Source: an uncultured Pirellulaceae bacterium (GTDB lineage: Bacteria; Planctomycetota; Planctomycetia; Pirellulales; Pirellulaceae). Taken from it: a stretch of 62,974 nucleotides of DNA. Each line of letters opens with the position of its first letter. The first letter of the stretch is position 1. The notes beneath the pieces are model-generated. The model did no database searches. It saw only the letters and a program-made list of their open reading frames with translations, and had not been told where the DNA came from. The position numbers and the translations under genes were made by a program. This document shows, in pieces, positions 19,216 through 27,695 of the stretch. The stretch covers positions 1 through 62,974 of the forward strand of contig CAKZVF010000050.1 of NCBI GenBank assembly GCA_937921995.1. The letters run 5' to 3'.

Positions 19216-20280
19216 CTACTCTAGGTTTTGCTCAAATTGGTTGCGAAGATGATTTTTGTAAATCGCGTCAGCAGCTTCCTCACCTCTTCCTGACATGGTT
19301 TTCAAGTCCAGCCAAGTTTGAAGTGCCGAAGTGAAAGTCGGATTACTATCTGCTCCGTAAAACACACTGGAATCGTAGGGAGTGAGGAAAATAAGATTCG
19401 CTCCAGATTCAACTTCACTTGCCCCACACTCGTCTCGAAGTTTCTCTTGGGACGATGCGGTAAGCGCACTCGCACCAACGTAAAGCGAGGCAACACTATA
19501 TCGAACTTCCGGCGTTCTTCGCCAAGCAGCAGAAAACCTAGCAAGCGCATACCGGTGATTGTTGGCATGGCACCAATGCGAGATTTTGTTTTCAATATCT
19601 TCTACATCACCACGGACGTAGAACTTCTTTGTTTCAATACCCCCTTCATATCGAGTAAGCCATGCTTGCAAAAGTTCGAGAGTCTGAGTCAATTTAAGCA
19701 GCCGATTTTCCACGGTTGCGTAATTGTTGAAAACTAAACTCTGTTTGACTTTTGACGCTAGTCCAGCGCTAACACCGACGTGCTTTGAAAGCTCGCTTAC
19801 CTGCCAACGACGTTTAGGTTCGCTCAACATCGCTCGCACAATCCGGCTGGATTTGGCCGAAAAGATATCTATCGTCGGTGGCTCAGTATCTGAAGCCTGA
19901 GCTTTTTTTCCAGTTCGCAAGATAAACAGGCCGACCTGTTCATTCTTGATTAGGCAGTTTCCCGCGTGATCCAGGTAGGAGATGCCGTGCTTCTGGGCAA
20001 TTTCACGAACACGCTCGGAAATGACTGGAGCCATCACAACCCTGGTTACATTTTTGGGCGTGGATGTCGAGTTTAGTTTCGTGAAAAGGTTGTCCGCAAT
20101 TTGTGGTGTGATTCGCGCTCTCACTTTCAGGGCAAAACGAAATTCGAGTTTATTGTTCTCGGAAGAAACAACCAAGTCATAGCCTTCATCAGGCATACTT
20201 GGGCTGGAGGTTCGGTAAGCCCCAAACTCGCTGAAGATCTCTGAGATTAATTTTTCAAAACGATTCGTCTGCTTGCTCAT
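19216..20280 (-). CDS. AbiEi-like regulator/antitoxin with restriction-endonuclease-like N-terminus
   Basis: The protein has 354 residues. The N-terminal 130 residues resemble a degenerate PD-(D/E)XK-type domain ending VREIAQKHGISYLDHAGNCLI. A winged helix follows (about residues 150-205: RIVRAMLSEPKRRWQVSELSKHVGVSAGLASKVKQSLV). The C-terminal half is the AbiEi-like region. In the family the winged helix binds inverted repeats in its own promoter and the protein counters the AbiEii toxin. Here a perfect 22-base palindrome lies 19 bases upstream of the ATG and overlaps the predicted -10. The gene is AT-richer than its neighbours. Confidence 0.8.
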   Translation of the reverse strand: MSKQTNRFEKLISEIFSEFGAYRTSSPSMPDEGYDLVVSSENNKLEFRFALKVRARITPQIADNLFTKLNSTSTPKNVTRVVMAPVISERVREIAQKHGISYLDHAGNCLIKNEQVGLFILRTGKKAQASDTEPPTIDIFSAKSSRIVRAMLSEPKRRWQVSELSKHVGVSAGLASKVKQSLVFNNYATVENRLLKLTQTLELLQAWLTRYEGGIETKKFYVRGDVEDIENKISHWCHANNHRYALARFSAAWRRTPEVRYSVASLYVGASALTASSQEKLRDECGASEVESGANLIFLTPYDSSVFYGADSNPTFTSALQTWLDLKTMSGRGEEAADAIYKNHLRNQFEQNLE

Positions 20281-20298
20281 TTATTCACTCGGAATTAA

Positions 20299-20343
20299 AT
20301 ATTCACTACGTAGTGAATATAGCACTTTAAGTGAAAAAGTCCA
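20299..20343 (-). promoter_or_regulatory. Promoter and palindromic operator of the AbiE-like operon
   Basis: The perfect palindrome at 20299-20320 is ATATTCACTAC followed directly by its reverse complement. On the minus strand a -10 TATATT (20316-20321) and a -35 TGGACT (20338-20343) are separated by 16 bases, so a repressor on the palindrome would block polymerase. Extra half-sites are ATTCACT at 20283-20289 and a CACT-TTA-AGTG inverted repeat at 20323-20333. Autorepression by the AbiEi-like protein is inferred from family behaviour. Confidence 0.75.
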
Positions 20344-20466
20344 GTTTTTAAGGTTCGAGGCGAAAACATCACTTCCTATTTAGATCAAAGAGAATCGCAG
20401 TTGGACTACGAGGCCATGTTTTACAACAAAGTCAGGCCGGTATCAGGGACGAATTGAGAGCTTTCT

Positions 20467-21357
20467 CTAATGCTTTTTCAACGGAAATTTCACAACGGAG
20501 ATTTCGGGCGTCGCATCATTCACGATTCCTGCATGTTTGGCTCGTTTGGACAGCATTGCCAAAGCTGACCGACCAACTTCGCCCAGATCAACTGTCCAGT
20601 CGTTGACGTAGAGCTGGACGTGTTGCATTAGCACGTCATCGTCAAATTCCTGAGCGTACTTCCGCATGGTGATCAGTGCTTCATCAGGATTGGCTTGGGC
20701 ATATTTGATGGAGGACTGGATCGCGTTTTGGATCTTTGCGACGGTCTGCGGCGAAGAATCAACGAGTGCTTGGGATACTAAAATTCCACCCAGCGGTAGC
20801 GGAGCGGAGGTGTCTTCTTCCCAGCGCGTGCCAAGATCCTCAACACAACCCAATCCTTGATCCTGCCACGTGAACCGGCCTTCGTGGATGCAAACGCCAA
20901 AATCGGCTTCCCCGTTTTGAAGTGCCGGCATGATGTCGGAGAATAATTTTTGCTCGATTACGACACGATTACTTTCAATCGCGTCTGCATAGAAGATTCG
21001 AAACAGCATCGTTGCCGTTGTATGCTCACCGGGGCAGAGAACGCGGTAGGGGCGTTCGGCGGATCCGTTAATCGCCATGCCGGTGGATGCGGAAAGTAAC
21101 AAAGGCCCGACGCCGAAACCTAGGGCCGAACCGGATGGCAGTACTTTCGTTTGATCGGCTAAGATCGCGGCGGCGTGGAAGCTGGCTTTGGCTACGTCAA
21201 AACGCTGGTGAAACAATCCATCGTTGAGTTGTTGAATGTCCAGCAATTGGATTTCGAAATCCAGCGATTGGAGGTCGATCTTTTTTTCGATAATCCCATG
21301 GAAGGCAAACGTATCGTTGGGACAAGTCGAGATCGCGAGTGAGATTTTTCGGTTCAC
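20467..21357 (-). CDS. mqnD: 1,4-dihydroxy-6-naphthoate synthase
   Basis: MqnD converts cyclic dehypoxanthine futalosine to 1,4-dihydroxy-6-naphthoate in the futalosine route to menaquinone. The 296-residue protein opens ISLAISTCPNDTFAFHGII, the family signature, followed by DVAKASFHAAAIL and the SGSALGFGVGPLLL glycine-rich stretch of the periplasmic-binding-protein-like fold. The catalytic His seen in the family is likely in the CIHEGRFTWQDQGL segment. It starts with GTG overlapping the mqnB stop (GTGA at 21354-21357), so translation is coupled. Other mqn genes are not in the window. Confidence 0.93.
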   Translation of the reverse strand: MNRKISLAISTCPNDTFAFHGIIEKKIDLQSLDFEIQLLDIQQLNDGLFHQRFDVAKASFHAAAILADQTKVLPSGSALGFGVGPLLLSASTGMAINGSAERPYRVLCPGEHTTATMLFRIFYADAIESNRVVIEQKLFSDIMPALQNGEADFGVCIHEGRFTWQDQGLGCVEDLGTRWEEDTSAPLPLGGILVSQALVDSSPQTVAKIQNAIQSSIKYAQANPDEALITMRKYAQEFDDDVLMQHVQLYVNDWTVDLGEVGRSALAMLSKRAKHAGIVNDATPEISVVKFPLKKH

Positions 21358-22040
21358 GCTTTCTCCTCCAAAGCGACACCAAGCTCGACGGCGGCGCTGT
21401 TGAGCGCGTCTTTAATTTGCCAATTCGATTTGTTGCGGTCGCCCGCAACGTTGGAGATGCCGCGAATGATCTCTAGAGGTACGTGTTGCAATCGGCAGGC
21501 CATCGCCACAGCGAAGCCTTCCATGTCTTCGGCGGCAGCGCCGTATCGTTGCTGTCGGAGTTTCGCTTGGGCAGGTGTCGCCGAAGCCGCACACACGGTC
21601 AGCAAATGATGATTCGAATTGGAGCCAAGTTCGATTTTGTCGCCGATCGCCGGCCGATGGTGGTCGCCGGCGAACTGGGGCCACCCTAAATCGTTGGCAG
21701 ATTGGAATTCGTTACCCGCCCCAACGCCGATTCCGTCGACCGCCACGGAACCAAAACGATAGGCTTGGCCAACCATTAATTTGCTATCGGTTGAATGATA
21801 AGCTCCGGCGATGCCCAGTAGGATTACGCGTTTGGGCCGGTGGGTGATGATTGCTTCGGTGGCGACGGCGGCCGCCGCAACCGGGCCGAAGCCGCAATGA
21901 GTGATCACGGCGTTGTTGGTTTCAATATATCGGTCCAACGGCGATGCGATTAAATCGCTCTCAAAGGCAGTGGGAATCAGGATTAAATAATCAATTGGCA
22001 AAATGCGGCTCGGGCGGAGATCTGGGAGAGGTTGTTGCAA
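21354..22040 (-). CDS. mqnB: Futalosine hydrolase
   Basis: MqnB removes hypoxanthine from futalosine to give dehypoxanthine futalosine. The sequence has the nucleoside phosphorylase fold: HCGFGPVAAAAVATEAI (about residues 47-63), ILLGIAGAY, and AAAEDMEGFAVAMAC, whose Glu and Met contact ribose and base, then IRGISNVAGDRNKSNW, the futalosine hydrolase version of the C-terminal signature. No ATG is available near the start. The frame opens with TTG at 22040, and a TTG at 22001, just before PIDYLILIPTAFE, fits the family start better. It is first in the mqnB-mqnD pair. Confidence 0.9.
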   Translation of the reverse strand: MQQPLPDLRPSRILPIDYLILIPTAFESDLIASPLDRYIETNNAVITHCGFGPVAAAAVATEAIITHRPKRVILLGIAGAYHSTDSKLMVGQAYRFGSVAVDGIGVGAGNEFQSANDLGWPQFAGDHHRPAIGDKIELGSNSNHHLLTVCAASATPAQAKLRQQRYGAAAEDMEGFAVAMACRLQHVPLEIIRGISNVAGDRNKSNWQIKDALNSAAVELGVALEEKA

Positions 22041-22148
22041 ACAATCGCTAGCATAACTTCGATTGCGTGCGTGGGGAAACTCTTCTAGTATCCCGCAGAA
22101 TTTTTTCTGTTTTCACCAACGCATCGCAATTCTGCCAACGTAGCTGAT

Positions 22149-23069
22149 ATGACTGACAACGATAAGGCCAGCGGGGAAAAGCCACGAGAGGACAAGCAGT
22201 TCTTTTGCATTCGAGGGCACATGAAATCCGGTACCAACTGGGTGTGTCGTCTGCTGAACCTCCATCCCGAAATCCACAGTAGCGGCGAGTATCACTGGAA
22301 CAAGTACTTTGATACCTACCAGCAGAACCGAAAAATTCTGGTCAACATTGACCGGATCGAATCAGAATCTGGGACGATCCGAAAGCACCTCGAAGAAATG
22401 GTGCGCGGCTGCATGGTTGAACTGGCCGATCCAGCGGCGCGTTTAATCGGCGACAGAACCCCGACGACGATTCACCCCGTTGTCTTGAAGGATGCATCTT
22501 ATATCTGCGTCATCCGTGACTTGCGCGATATCCTCGTCAGCAAGGCCTTTCATACGCTCAACGCTCCGCGCGTGCTGTCCAACTTCAACGTGGACGAAAA
22601 ATTGAAAGCGCTCAAGCCAAAGTTTGATGCTGATCCCTGGTACTTTCAAAAGCAACCGCATGAGCTATTGAATTGCGAGGACTTCATCCGCAAGACTTGC
22701 AGGACTTGGAAGAATACGATTAACGCAGACCACCAGACGGCAAAGGTGCACAAAAACATCAAAGTCAAATTCGTCAAGTACGAAGATTTGCATCAGAACT
22801 TTCGGCCGGTGCTGAACCAACTGTTTCGATTCTTGGATGCCGATCCTAAGCTGGTGACGTTGATTCCAAAATGGATTCAACCTGGGCATCGCGAAGAGAA
22901 GCCCAACGGTTTTAACCGCAAGGGGCAAGTCGGTGACTGGCGGAACTACATGACCTCGGCGGCCAAAGAATGGATCAACGCGGAAGCTGGTGACGAGCTG
23001 TTGAAGCTGGGGTATGTCGAATCATTGGATTGGTCGTTTGAAGATGTGGGTCGTAAACGCGTCGCATAA
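22149..23069 (+). CDS. Sulfotransferase domain protein
   Basis: The 306-residue protein begins, after a short charged leader, with FFCIRGHMKSGTNWVCRLLNLHPEIHSSGEYH. The KSGTNW is the 5'-phosphosulfate-binding loop for the sulfate donor PAPS. CVIRDLRDILVSKAFH near residue 120 is the 3'-phosphate-binding strand and helix. Sulfotransferases move sulfate to a hydroxyl or amine of a sugar, lipid or protein; the acceptor is unknown. No signal peptide or membrane anchor is seen, so it is probably cytoplasmic. It is divergent from mqnB with a gap of about 110 bases. Confidence 0.9.
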   Translation: MTDNDKASGEKPREDKQFFCIRGHMKSGTNWVCRLLNLHPEIHSSGEYHWNKYFDTYQQNRKILVNIDRIESESGTIRKHLEEMVRGCMVELADPAARLIGDRTPTTIHPVVLKDASYICVIRDLRDILVSKAFHTLNAPRVLSNFNVDEKLKALKPKFDADPWYFQKQPHELLNCEDFIRKTCRTWKNTINADHQTAKVHKNIKVKFVKYEDLHQNFRPVLNQLFRFLDADPKLVTLIPKWIQPGHREEKPNGFNRKGQVGDWRNYMTSAAKEWINAEAGDELLKLGYVESLDWSFEDVGRKRVA

Positions 23070-23112
23070 CGGGCCGCTGAAACGGGATTTCGAATTTCTG
23101 ATTTCTGATTTT

Positions 23113-23134
23113 TAAAATTCAAAATTCAAAATTC
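23113..23134. repeat. AAAATTC direct repeat run
   Basis: Three tandem copies of a seven-base AAAATTC word lie downstream of the sulfotransferase gene. It is similar in style to the CCAAAAT run at 9131-9152. No function is proposed. Confidence 0.45.
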
Positions 23135-23217
23135 TGAATCCATTCACTATGGAACTTTGGAGCGATAGAAACGGTTGCTGCGGGAGCGTTGAATCCAGGC
23201 TCTACTGAATCCAGATT

Positions 23218-24078
23218 CTACTGCAATTCCACGATGCCATCGGACATTAGCTCGGGAGCCTCGTCCTCCAACCCACTGATGCCCGTCACGAATTCAAGAT
23301 CGCTCATCGTGCGTTCGGTTTCTTTCATGCTGTCGGCGACCATGTCAATCTGATCGCTGATGTATTCGGGATCTTGGCGATTGACCGAAATCTCCGAAAG
23401 TGACTTGATCTTGTTTTCGACTCGGTCAAGTTCAAGTGTCACAAACAAGTAGTTCGATTTCGCTTGTTCGTAATTTTCTTTTCGCTCCTGTAACGTCTTT
23501 TGATTATCTAACAGCGTTCGGCGAAGCTTTTCGGCGCGCTCGGGTTTGTCATCGGATTTCAAGATTTCTAATTGGCCGTCGATTTTTTTCAGATCTGACT
23601 CGATACGTTCCTCAGAAACGGTGTCCATGAAACGATGGAGTGAATGCTGCGAAAACAAGAGCCGTAGAAAAACCCACAACAAACGATCCAAGCCACGGTT
23701 TTGCATGTTCTCTAAATGGGAATCATCCAACGCCGTAGGATCCTTCAGGTCCGAAGAGATCTGTCCGATGTGATGGCAGCGCCGCCGCAGGGATTCATAG
23801 CGATCGTAAGAATCCTCAGGCAGCTGTTTCTTGATCCGTTTTAGAATTTTTTCGTTCTGGTTGGTCGAGTGGTTTCGTTTTTCTTTGGCCGCTTGAGCAT
23901 TGACGTAGCTTTGAAATTTGGGATGCGTCCCAATCAAACCGAGATAAGCTGTTTCCGCGGCCAACACGATCGGCATCGCAATCTCCGGTTGCCCGGTGAG
24001 CGCGGCAAAACCCATCCCACCTGCGAACAGCAGCAGGTTCCAGCGATTCATGAAAGCAGTTTTGATGTAGCGGAGCAC
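23218..24078 (-). CDS. Hypothetical membrane-anchored coiled-coil protein
   Basis: A 286-residue protein. Residues 8-48 form one or two hydrophobic segments (WNLLLFAGGMGFAALTGQPEIAMPIVLAAETAYLGLIG). The rest is highly charged and helical, with a coiled-coil-like stretch around residues 160-260 (KKIDGQLEILKSDDKPERAEKLRRTLLDNQ and onward). The start is GTG at 24078 or ATG at 24051. No family is recognised. It lies just downstream of RNase III on the same strand, 97 bases away, and may share its transcript. Confidence 0.7.
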   Translation of the reverse strand: MLRYIKTAFMNRWNLLLFAGGMGFAALTGQPEIAMPIVLAAETAYLGLIGTHPKFQSYVNAQAAKEKRNHSTNQNEKILKRIKKQLPEDSYDRYESLRRRCHHIGQISSDLKDPTALDDSHLENMQNRGLDRLLWVFLRLLFSQHSLHRFMDTVSEERIESDLKKIDGQLEILKSDDKPERAEKLRRTLLDNQKTLQERKENYEQAKSNYLFVTLELDRVENKIKSLSEISVNRQDPEYISDQIDMVADSMKETERTMSDLEFVTGISGLEDEAPELMSDGIVELQ

Positions 24079-24174
24079 GAGTTCTTGGAACGGAAATCTT
24101 ATTGGGGGCTTAAACGGACGGTATCATTATACGGTTATCGGCCGCTGGGCTCGACCACGATCACAATTCGTTAA

Positions 24175-24927
24175 TCAGCCGTCTTCATTGGGATGATTCC
24201 GCAGAAATGGTGGGGTTTCACCGGCCAGTTCAGCCAGCGCGTTGGCGGCGGCACGTTGTTCGGCAACCTTTTTATTCTTGCCCCAGGCCGCACTGAACGT
24301 CTTTTTATCCACCCGCGCCGAAACGTTGAACCACTTGGAATGGTCGGGGCCCCAGTCATCGAGCAACTGGTAAAACGGCGGCAGACCGAATCGCTTCTGG
24401 GCGTATTGCTGGAGCTGGGATTTGTAATTGATGTCCAGCCCGCCACCATCGGCTTCTTCGACGTGCCGAATCACAAAAGGCATTAAAAACTCACGAGCCG
24501 CTTTCACGCCGCCGTCTAAAAAGATCGCTCCTACGATCGACTCAAACACATTGGCCAACAGAGAATCAGGGACTTGCCCTCCCGCAGAACCGACGCCCTT
24601 GCCGACCACCAGCAGTTCTTGCAGCTGCATCTCGCGGCCGATCTTGGCACACGTCCTACGGCTGACGACGTTGGATTTAATTTTGGTCAGATCACCTTCA
24701 AGATATTCCGGGAACTCGTGGAACAAGTAATCACACACCACAAACCCCAGAACCGAATCGCCCAGAAACTCCATCCGTTCGTAAGAATTGAGTCGCGTGT
24801 CAGCGAAGGACGAATGGGTTACCGCTTCAACGATCAGCGTGGGATCATCAAAGCGGTAGCCCAAACGTTCTTCACAACGTCGGACGATCGCTTTCTGCGT
24901 CTCCGATAATTGATCCGAAGTAACCAT
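24175..24927 (-). CDS. rnc: Ribonuclease III
   Basis: This is the double-stranded RNA endonuclease of rRNA processing and RNA turnover. The catalytic signature NSYERMEFLGDSVLGFVV lies near residues 47-64 with the Glu and Asp metal ligands. Further ligands follow in LLANVFESIVGAIFLDGG (near 124-141). The C-terminal dsRNA-binding domain covers residues about 168-238 (DYKSQLQQ-like NYKSQLQQYAQKRFGLPPFYQL, ending KKVAEQRAAANALAEL). The length of 250 residues is normal. The ATG start is clear. Confidence 0.96.
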   Translation of the reverse strand: MVTSDQLSETQKAIVRRCEERLGYRFDDPTLIVEAVTHSSFADTRLNSYERMEFLGDSVLGFVVCDYLFHEFPEYLEGDLTKIKSNVVSRRTCAKIGREMQLQELLVVGKGVGSAGGQVPDSLLANVFESIVGAIFLDGGVKAAREFLMPFVIRHVEEADGGGLDINYKSQLQQYAQKRFGLPPFYQLLDDWGPDHSKWFNVSARVDKKTFSAAWGKNKKVAEQRAAANALAELAGETPPFLRNHPNEDG

Positions 24928-25009
24928 GTTCCGCAGCAGCTAATTTAAGGGGAAGTAGTTTTATTGGTTTGTCGTGGGCGAGCGCTGACGTCTTGGGTGG
25001 ACCAAGACC

Positions 25010-26386
25010 TCACGAAGACTCAGATTCGACCGAGCGTCTGCCCTTCATGTAATCGGCGATCGAGAAGGCCATCTCCATCGCTTGATCGTAGTTCAACCGC
25101 GGGTCAACGGCGCTTTTATAGGCACGCTCCAAATCGGGTTCACTCACATTAGACACGCCGCCGACACATTCGGTGACGTTGTCGCCGGTCAGTTCCAGAT
25201 GCACACCACCCAGGATCGTGCCTTTGGCAGCGTGGATTTTGAATTGCGATTCCAGTTCGGAGGCAATTTTTTCGAAGCTGCGTGTCTTAATGCCGGTCTT
25301 AGTGGAGAACGTGTTCCCGTGCATCGGATCGCAGCAGTGCAGCACGTCTAAATTGGCGGCTTCCACTGCATCAATAATGATCGGCAGCTTCTCTTCCACT
25401 TCGTCGACGCCGTAACGATGGATCAGCGTGATTCGTCCGGGTTCTTCGTCGGGGTTGAGCACATTGATCAAGTTCACCAATTCGTCAGGATCGAACTTTG
25501 GTCCGACTTTGATACCGACCGGGTTGCAGATGCCTTTGAGGTACTCCACATGAGCTCCGTTGACGTCGCGCGTACGGTACCCCAACCATGGCAAGTGCGT
25601 GCTCATGTTGTACCAGCCATCGCGGCGCGGCACGCGGCGTGTTTGAGCTTGTTCGTATTCCAAGTGCAGCGCTTCGTGCGACGTGAACACTTCGACCGAA
25701 TCGCTCTGCCGGATCGAGGCACCCATGACCGCTTCCATGAAACGCAGAGAATTCGTAATCGAAGTCACCATCTCATGGTATTGGTCGGCGCGAGGCGAAT
25801 CGCTGGCGAAATCAAGATCCCAGTTCTCGGGATGATGCATGTCCGCAAACCCACCTGCGGTCAATCCGCGGATGAAGTTCAACGTCAGCGCCGCCCGTTC
25901 ATAGCCTCGCAGCAGCAATTCAGGATCCGGAACGCGATCACTCTCGGTGAATGGAGACCGGTTGACTAGGTCGCCTCGGTAAACGTCCAAGGTCTGCCCG
26001 TCGCGCGTTTCTTTGTCGTTGGAGCGCGGTTTGGCGTACTGACCTGCGATGCGTCCAACGCGAATGACCTTTGACAGCGATCCGTAGATCAAGACAAAGC
26101 TCATCTGCATTAGCACTTTGAGGTTGCGGACCAACGCATCGGGTTCGCAATCATCCAAGCTTTCGGAACAGTCGCCGGCTTGTAATAGGAACGCTTTGCC
26201 ACGCGCCGCTTCGGCCAGCTGATCCTTCAGACTTTCGATCTCCCAACTGGTCACCAACGGCGGCAGCTGGCCCAGCCGCGCGACGGCGTCCTGGAGCTTC
26301 TCCTGATCGGGGTAAGTCGGCTGCTGAAGAACCTGTTTCTTCCGCCACGATGACGGGGTCCAATTATTGAGCGTTGCGTTTGACAT
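25010..26386 (-). CDS. aroF: 3-deoxy-7-phosphoheptulonate synthase, class II
   Basis: This enzyme condenses phosphoenolpyruvate and erythrose 4-phosphate in the first step of the shikimate pathway. The 458-residue length and start WTPSSWRKKQVLQQPTYPD fit the plant-like class II (AroA II) type. Conserved stretches include FLLQAGDCSESLDDC with the metal-binding Cys, VIRVGRIAGQYAKPRS, RAALTLNFIRGLTAGGFADMHHPENWD, GIKVGPKFDPDELVNLINVLNPDEEPGRITLIHRYG and GGVHLELTGDNVTECVGG. All substrate-binding blocks look intact. It is a lone gene, and any feedback control cannot be read from the DNA. The symbol is by function only. Confidence 0.94.
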   Translation of the reverse strand: MSNATLNNWTPSSWRKKQVLQQPTYPDQEKLQDAVARLGQLPPLVTSWEIESLKDQLAEAARGKAFLLQAGDCSESLDDCEPDALVRNLKVLMQMSFVLIYGSLSKVIRVGRIAGQYAKPRSNDKETRDGQTLDVYRGDLVNRSPFTESDRVPDPELLLRGYERAALTLNFIRGLTAGGFADMHHPENWDLDFASDSPRADQYHEMVTSITNSLRFMEAVMGASIRQSDSVEVFTSHEALHLEYEQAQTRRVPRRDGWYNMSTHLPWLGYRTRDVNGAHVEYLKGICNPVGIKVGPKFDPDELVNLINVLNPDEEPGRITLIHRYGVDEVEEKLPIIIDAVEAANLDVLHCCDPMHGNTFSTKTGIKTRSFEKIASELESQFKIHAAKGTILGGVHLELTGDNVTECVGGVSNVSEPDLERAYKSAVDPRLNYDQAMEMAFSIADYMKGRRSVESESS

Positions 26387-27047
26387 AAAATGGGTTTGGT
26401 TGTGAGCTGTTTAAGAGCAAGTGCTATTTGAAGGGCCAATTGTGGTCATTTTTGGCACTTTGAAAATAGCCATATAAAAATACCGTCCAGTGTTTGGATT
26501 TTAAGATAATCAACGTATCTGGTAATCGGCGGCCAAAAAATTGGGTTGAGAACAATATCGCTCATTTCGGGGGCGAAAGTTCAGTTGAAAGAGCGCGGCT
26601 AGGGGGCGGTTGGTCAGATGCTTCCCATGAGAATGCTTGAAGAATCCCAACCCGAACGCGCGAGCGAGGGATTATTGGTTACCGCAAGTTCCCTCGCTTA
26701 CGCGTTCGGGTTGCGAAATCTACAGCTGGGTCTTGGCACTGCACCTTTACCCGTTCGCGACCAATAAGAGACGCCGCCCAAGGGCTCGAGCAGCCCCAAC
26801 TGGAATTTTCCCAATATCTCCGCCTCTCTGGCGAACATAAATCGAACATCAGTTTGCGACATAACGGTTCGCGCGAAAGCTACAATCGGAATGACCGGCA
26901 CAGGAACAACGGCCGACTCGGGCAAAGGCACCTTGAAAAGGCTGCTGCTTTGTCTTGCCATCGGAAAACGACCGTTTTTCGTCTGACAACCCTTAGCCGC
27001 AAACTATTGTTTTCGACCCTTACGCACACGATGCAGAAAAAGAAGTC
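26387..27047. other. 661-base intergenic region with a long hairpin
   Basis: No gene is recognised. The left part, next to the DAHP synthase start, is AT-rich and probably contains its promoter. The centre holds the 23-base inverted repeat described separately at 26648-26713. The right part leads into the YqiJ-like gene and must carry the promoter of the flotillin module. Confidence 0.5.
26648..26713. repeat. Long inverted repeat (CAACCCGAACGCG family)
   Basis: The left arm 26648-26670 and right arm 26691-26713 are 23-base reverse complements with two mismatches, with a 20-base loop. The arm reads CAACCCGAACGCG followed by GAGCGAGGG. A diverged relative sits at 35792-35846. This is a dispersed palindromic element. 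There is no T-run, so it is not a classical terminator. Confidence 0.8.
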
Positions 27048-27695
27048 ATGGAATTCTTCAACGAAATCACCTCCGCTGCCAACTTCATTCCGACCGTCTT
27101 GGTCGGTTTAGTGTTGTTGTATTGGATCATGATCATCATCGGTTTCATTGGCATGGACGCGATTGATCTCGACTTTGATGCGGATGTCGATGGGGATATG
27201 GAATTTGAAGTTGGTGGGCCAGGCATCTTTGCCTCGCTGACTCATTTTTTGAACATGCAAGACGTGCCGATCGTGATCGTGGGAAGTTTCTTCATCATTA
27301 TCTGGTGGATCATTACCGTCAGCGTTAACCATCTGATCAACCCTGATCAGGGCGTGCTGATTTCGTTGGCGATTTTGCTTCCGTGTGTGTGTGTAAGTTT
27401 ATTCTTGACCAAATTAGCCATCATGCCGTTGGCAAAAGGGTTTAAGAACTACGACGAATTTCAAGACGCTCGTGAACGATTAATTGGATCAATCACGACC
27501 GTCACCTCAAGCACAGTCACAACCGAATCGGGGCGAGTCGAACTGACTACTGATGGTCCCGAAATTACTATGAACGCGCGGACTTTACCGGGCGTTCAAT
27601 TGGCCAAAGGCGATGCCGCAAAAATAATCGCGTACAACGAACAAACCGACGTTTACACAGTCGAATTATCGAAGTGGGAGAAAACCGAATGCTGA
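27048..27695 (+). CDS. YqiJ-like membrane protein with C-terminal OB-like domain
   Basis: A 215-residue protein with three hydrophobic segments: residues 14-36, about 72-92 and about 100-124. An acidic loop (DAIDLDFDADVDGDMEFEV) lies between the first two. The C-terminal 75 residues are beta-rich (GSITTVTSSTVTTESGRVELTTDG...LPGVQLAKGDAAKIIAY), like the OB-fold tail of NfeD/YqiJ proteins. Such proteins are known partners of flotillins and are encoded just upstream of them, as here: the stop at 27693-27695 overlaps the flotillin ATG at 27689. It probably helps place or stabilise flotillin assemblies at the inner membrane. It is first gene of the module. Confidence 0.82.
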   Translation: MEFFNEITSAANFIPTVLVGLVLLYWIMIIIGFIGMDAIDLDFDADVDGDMEFEVGGPGIFASLTHFLNMQDVPIVIVGSFFIIIWWIITVSVNHLINPDQGVLISLAILLPCVCVSLFLTKLAIMPLAKGFKNYDEFQDARERLIGSITTVTSSTVTTESGRVELTTDGPEITMNARTLPGVQLAKGDAAKIIAYNEQTDVYTVELSKWEKTEC

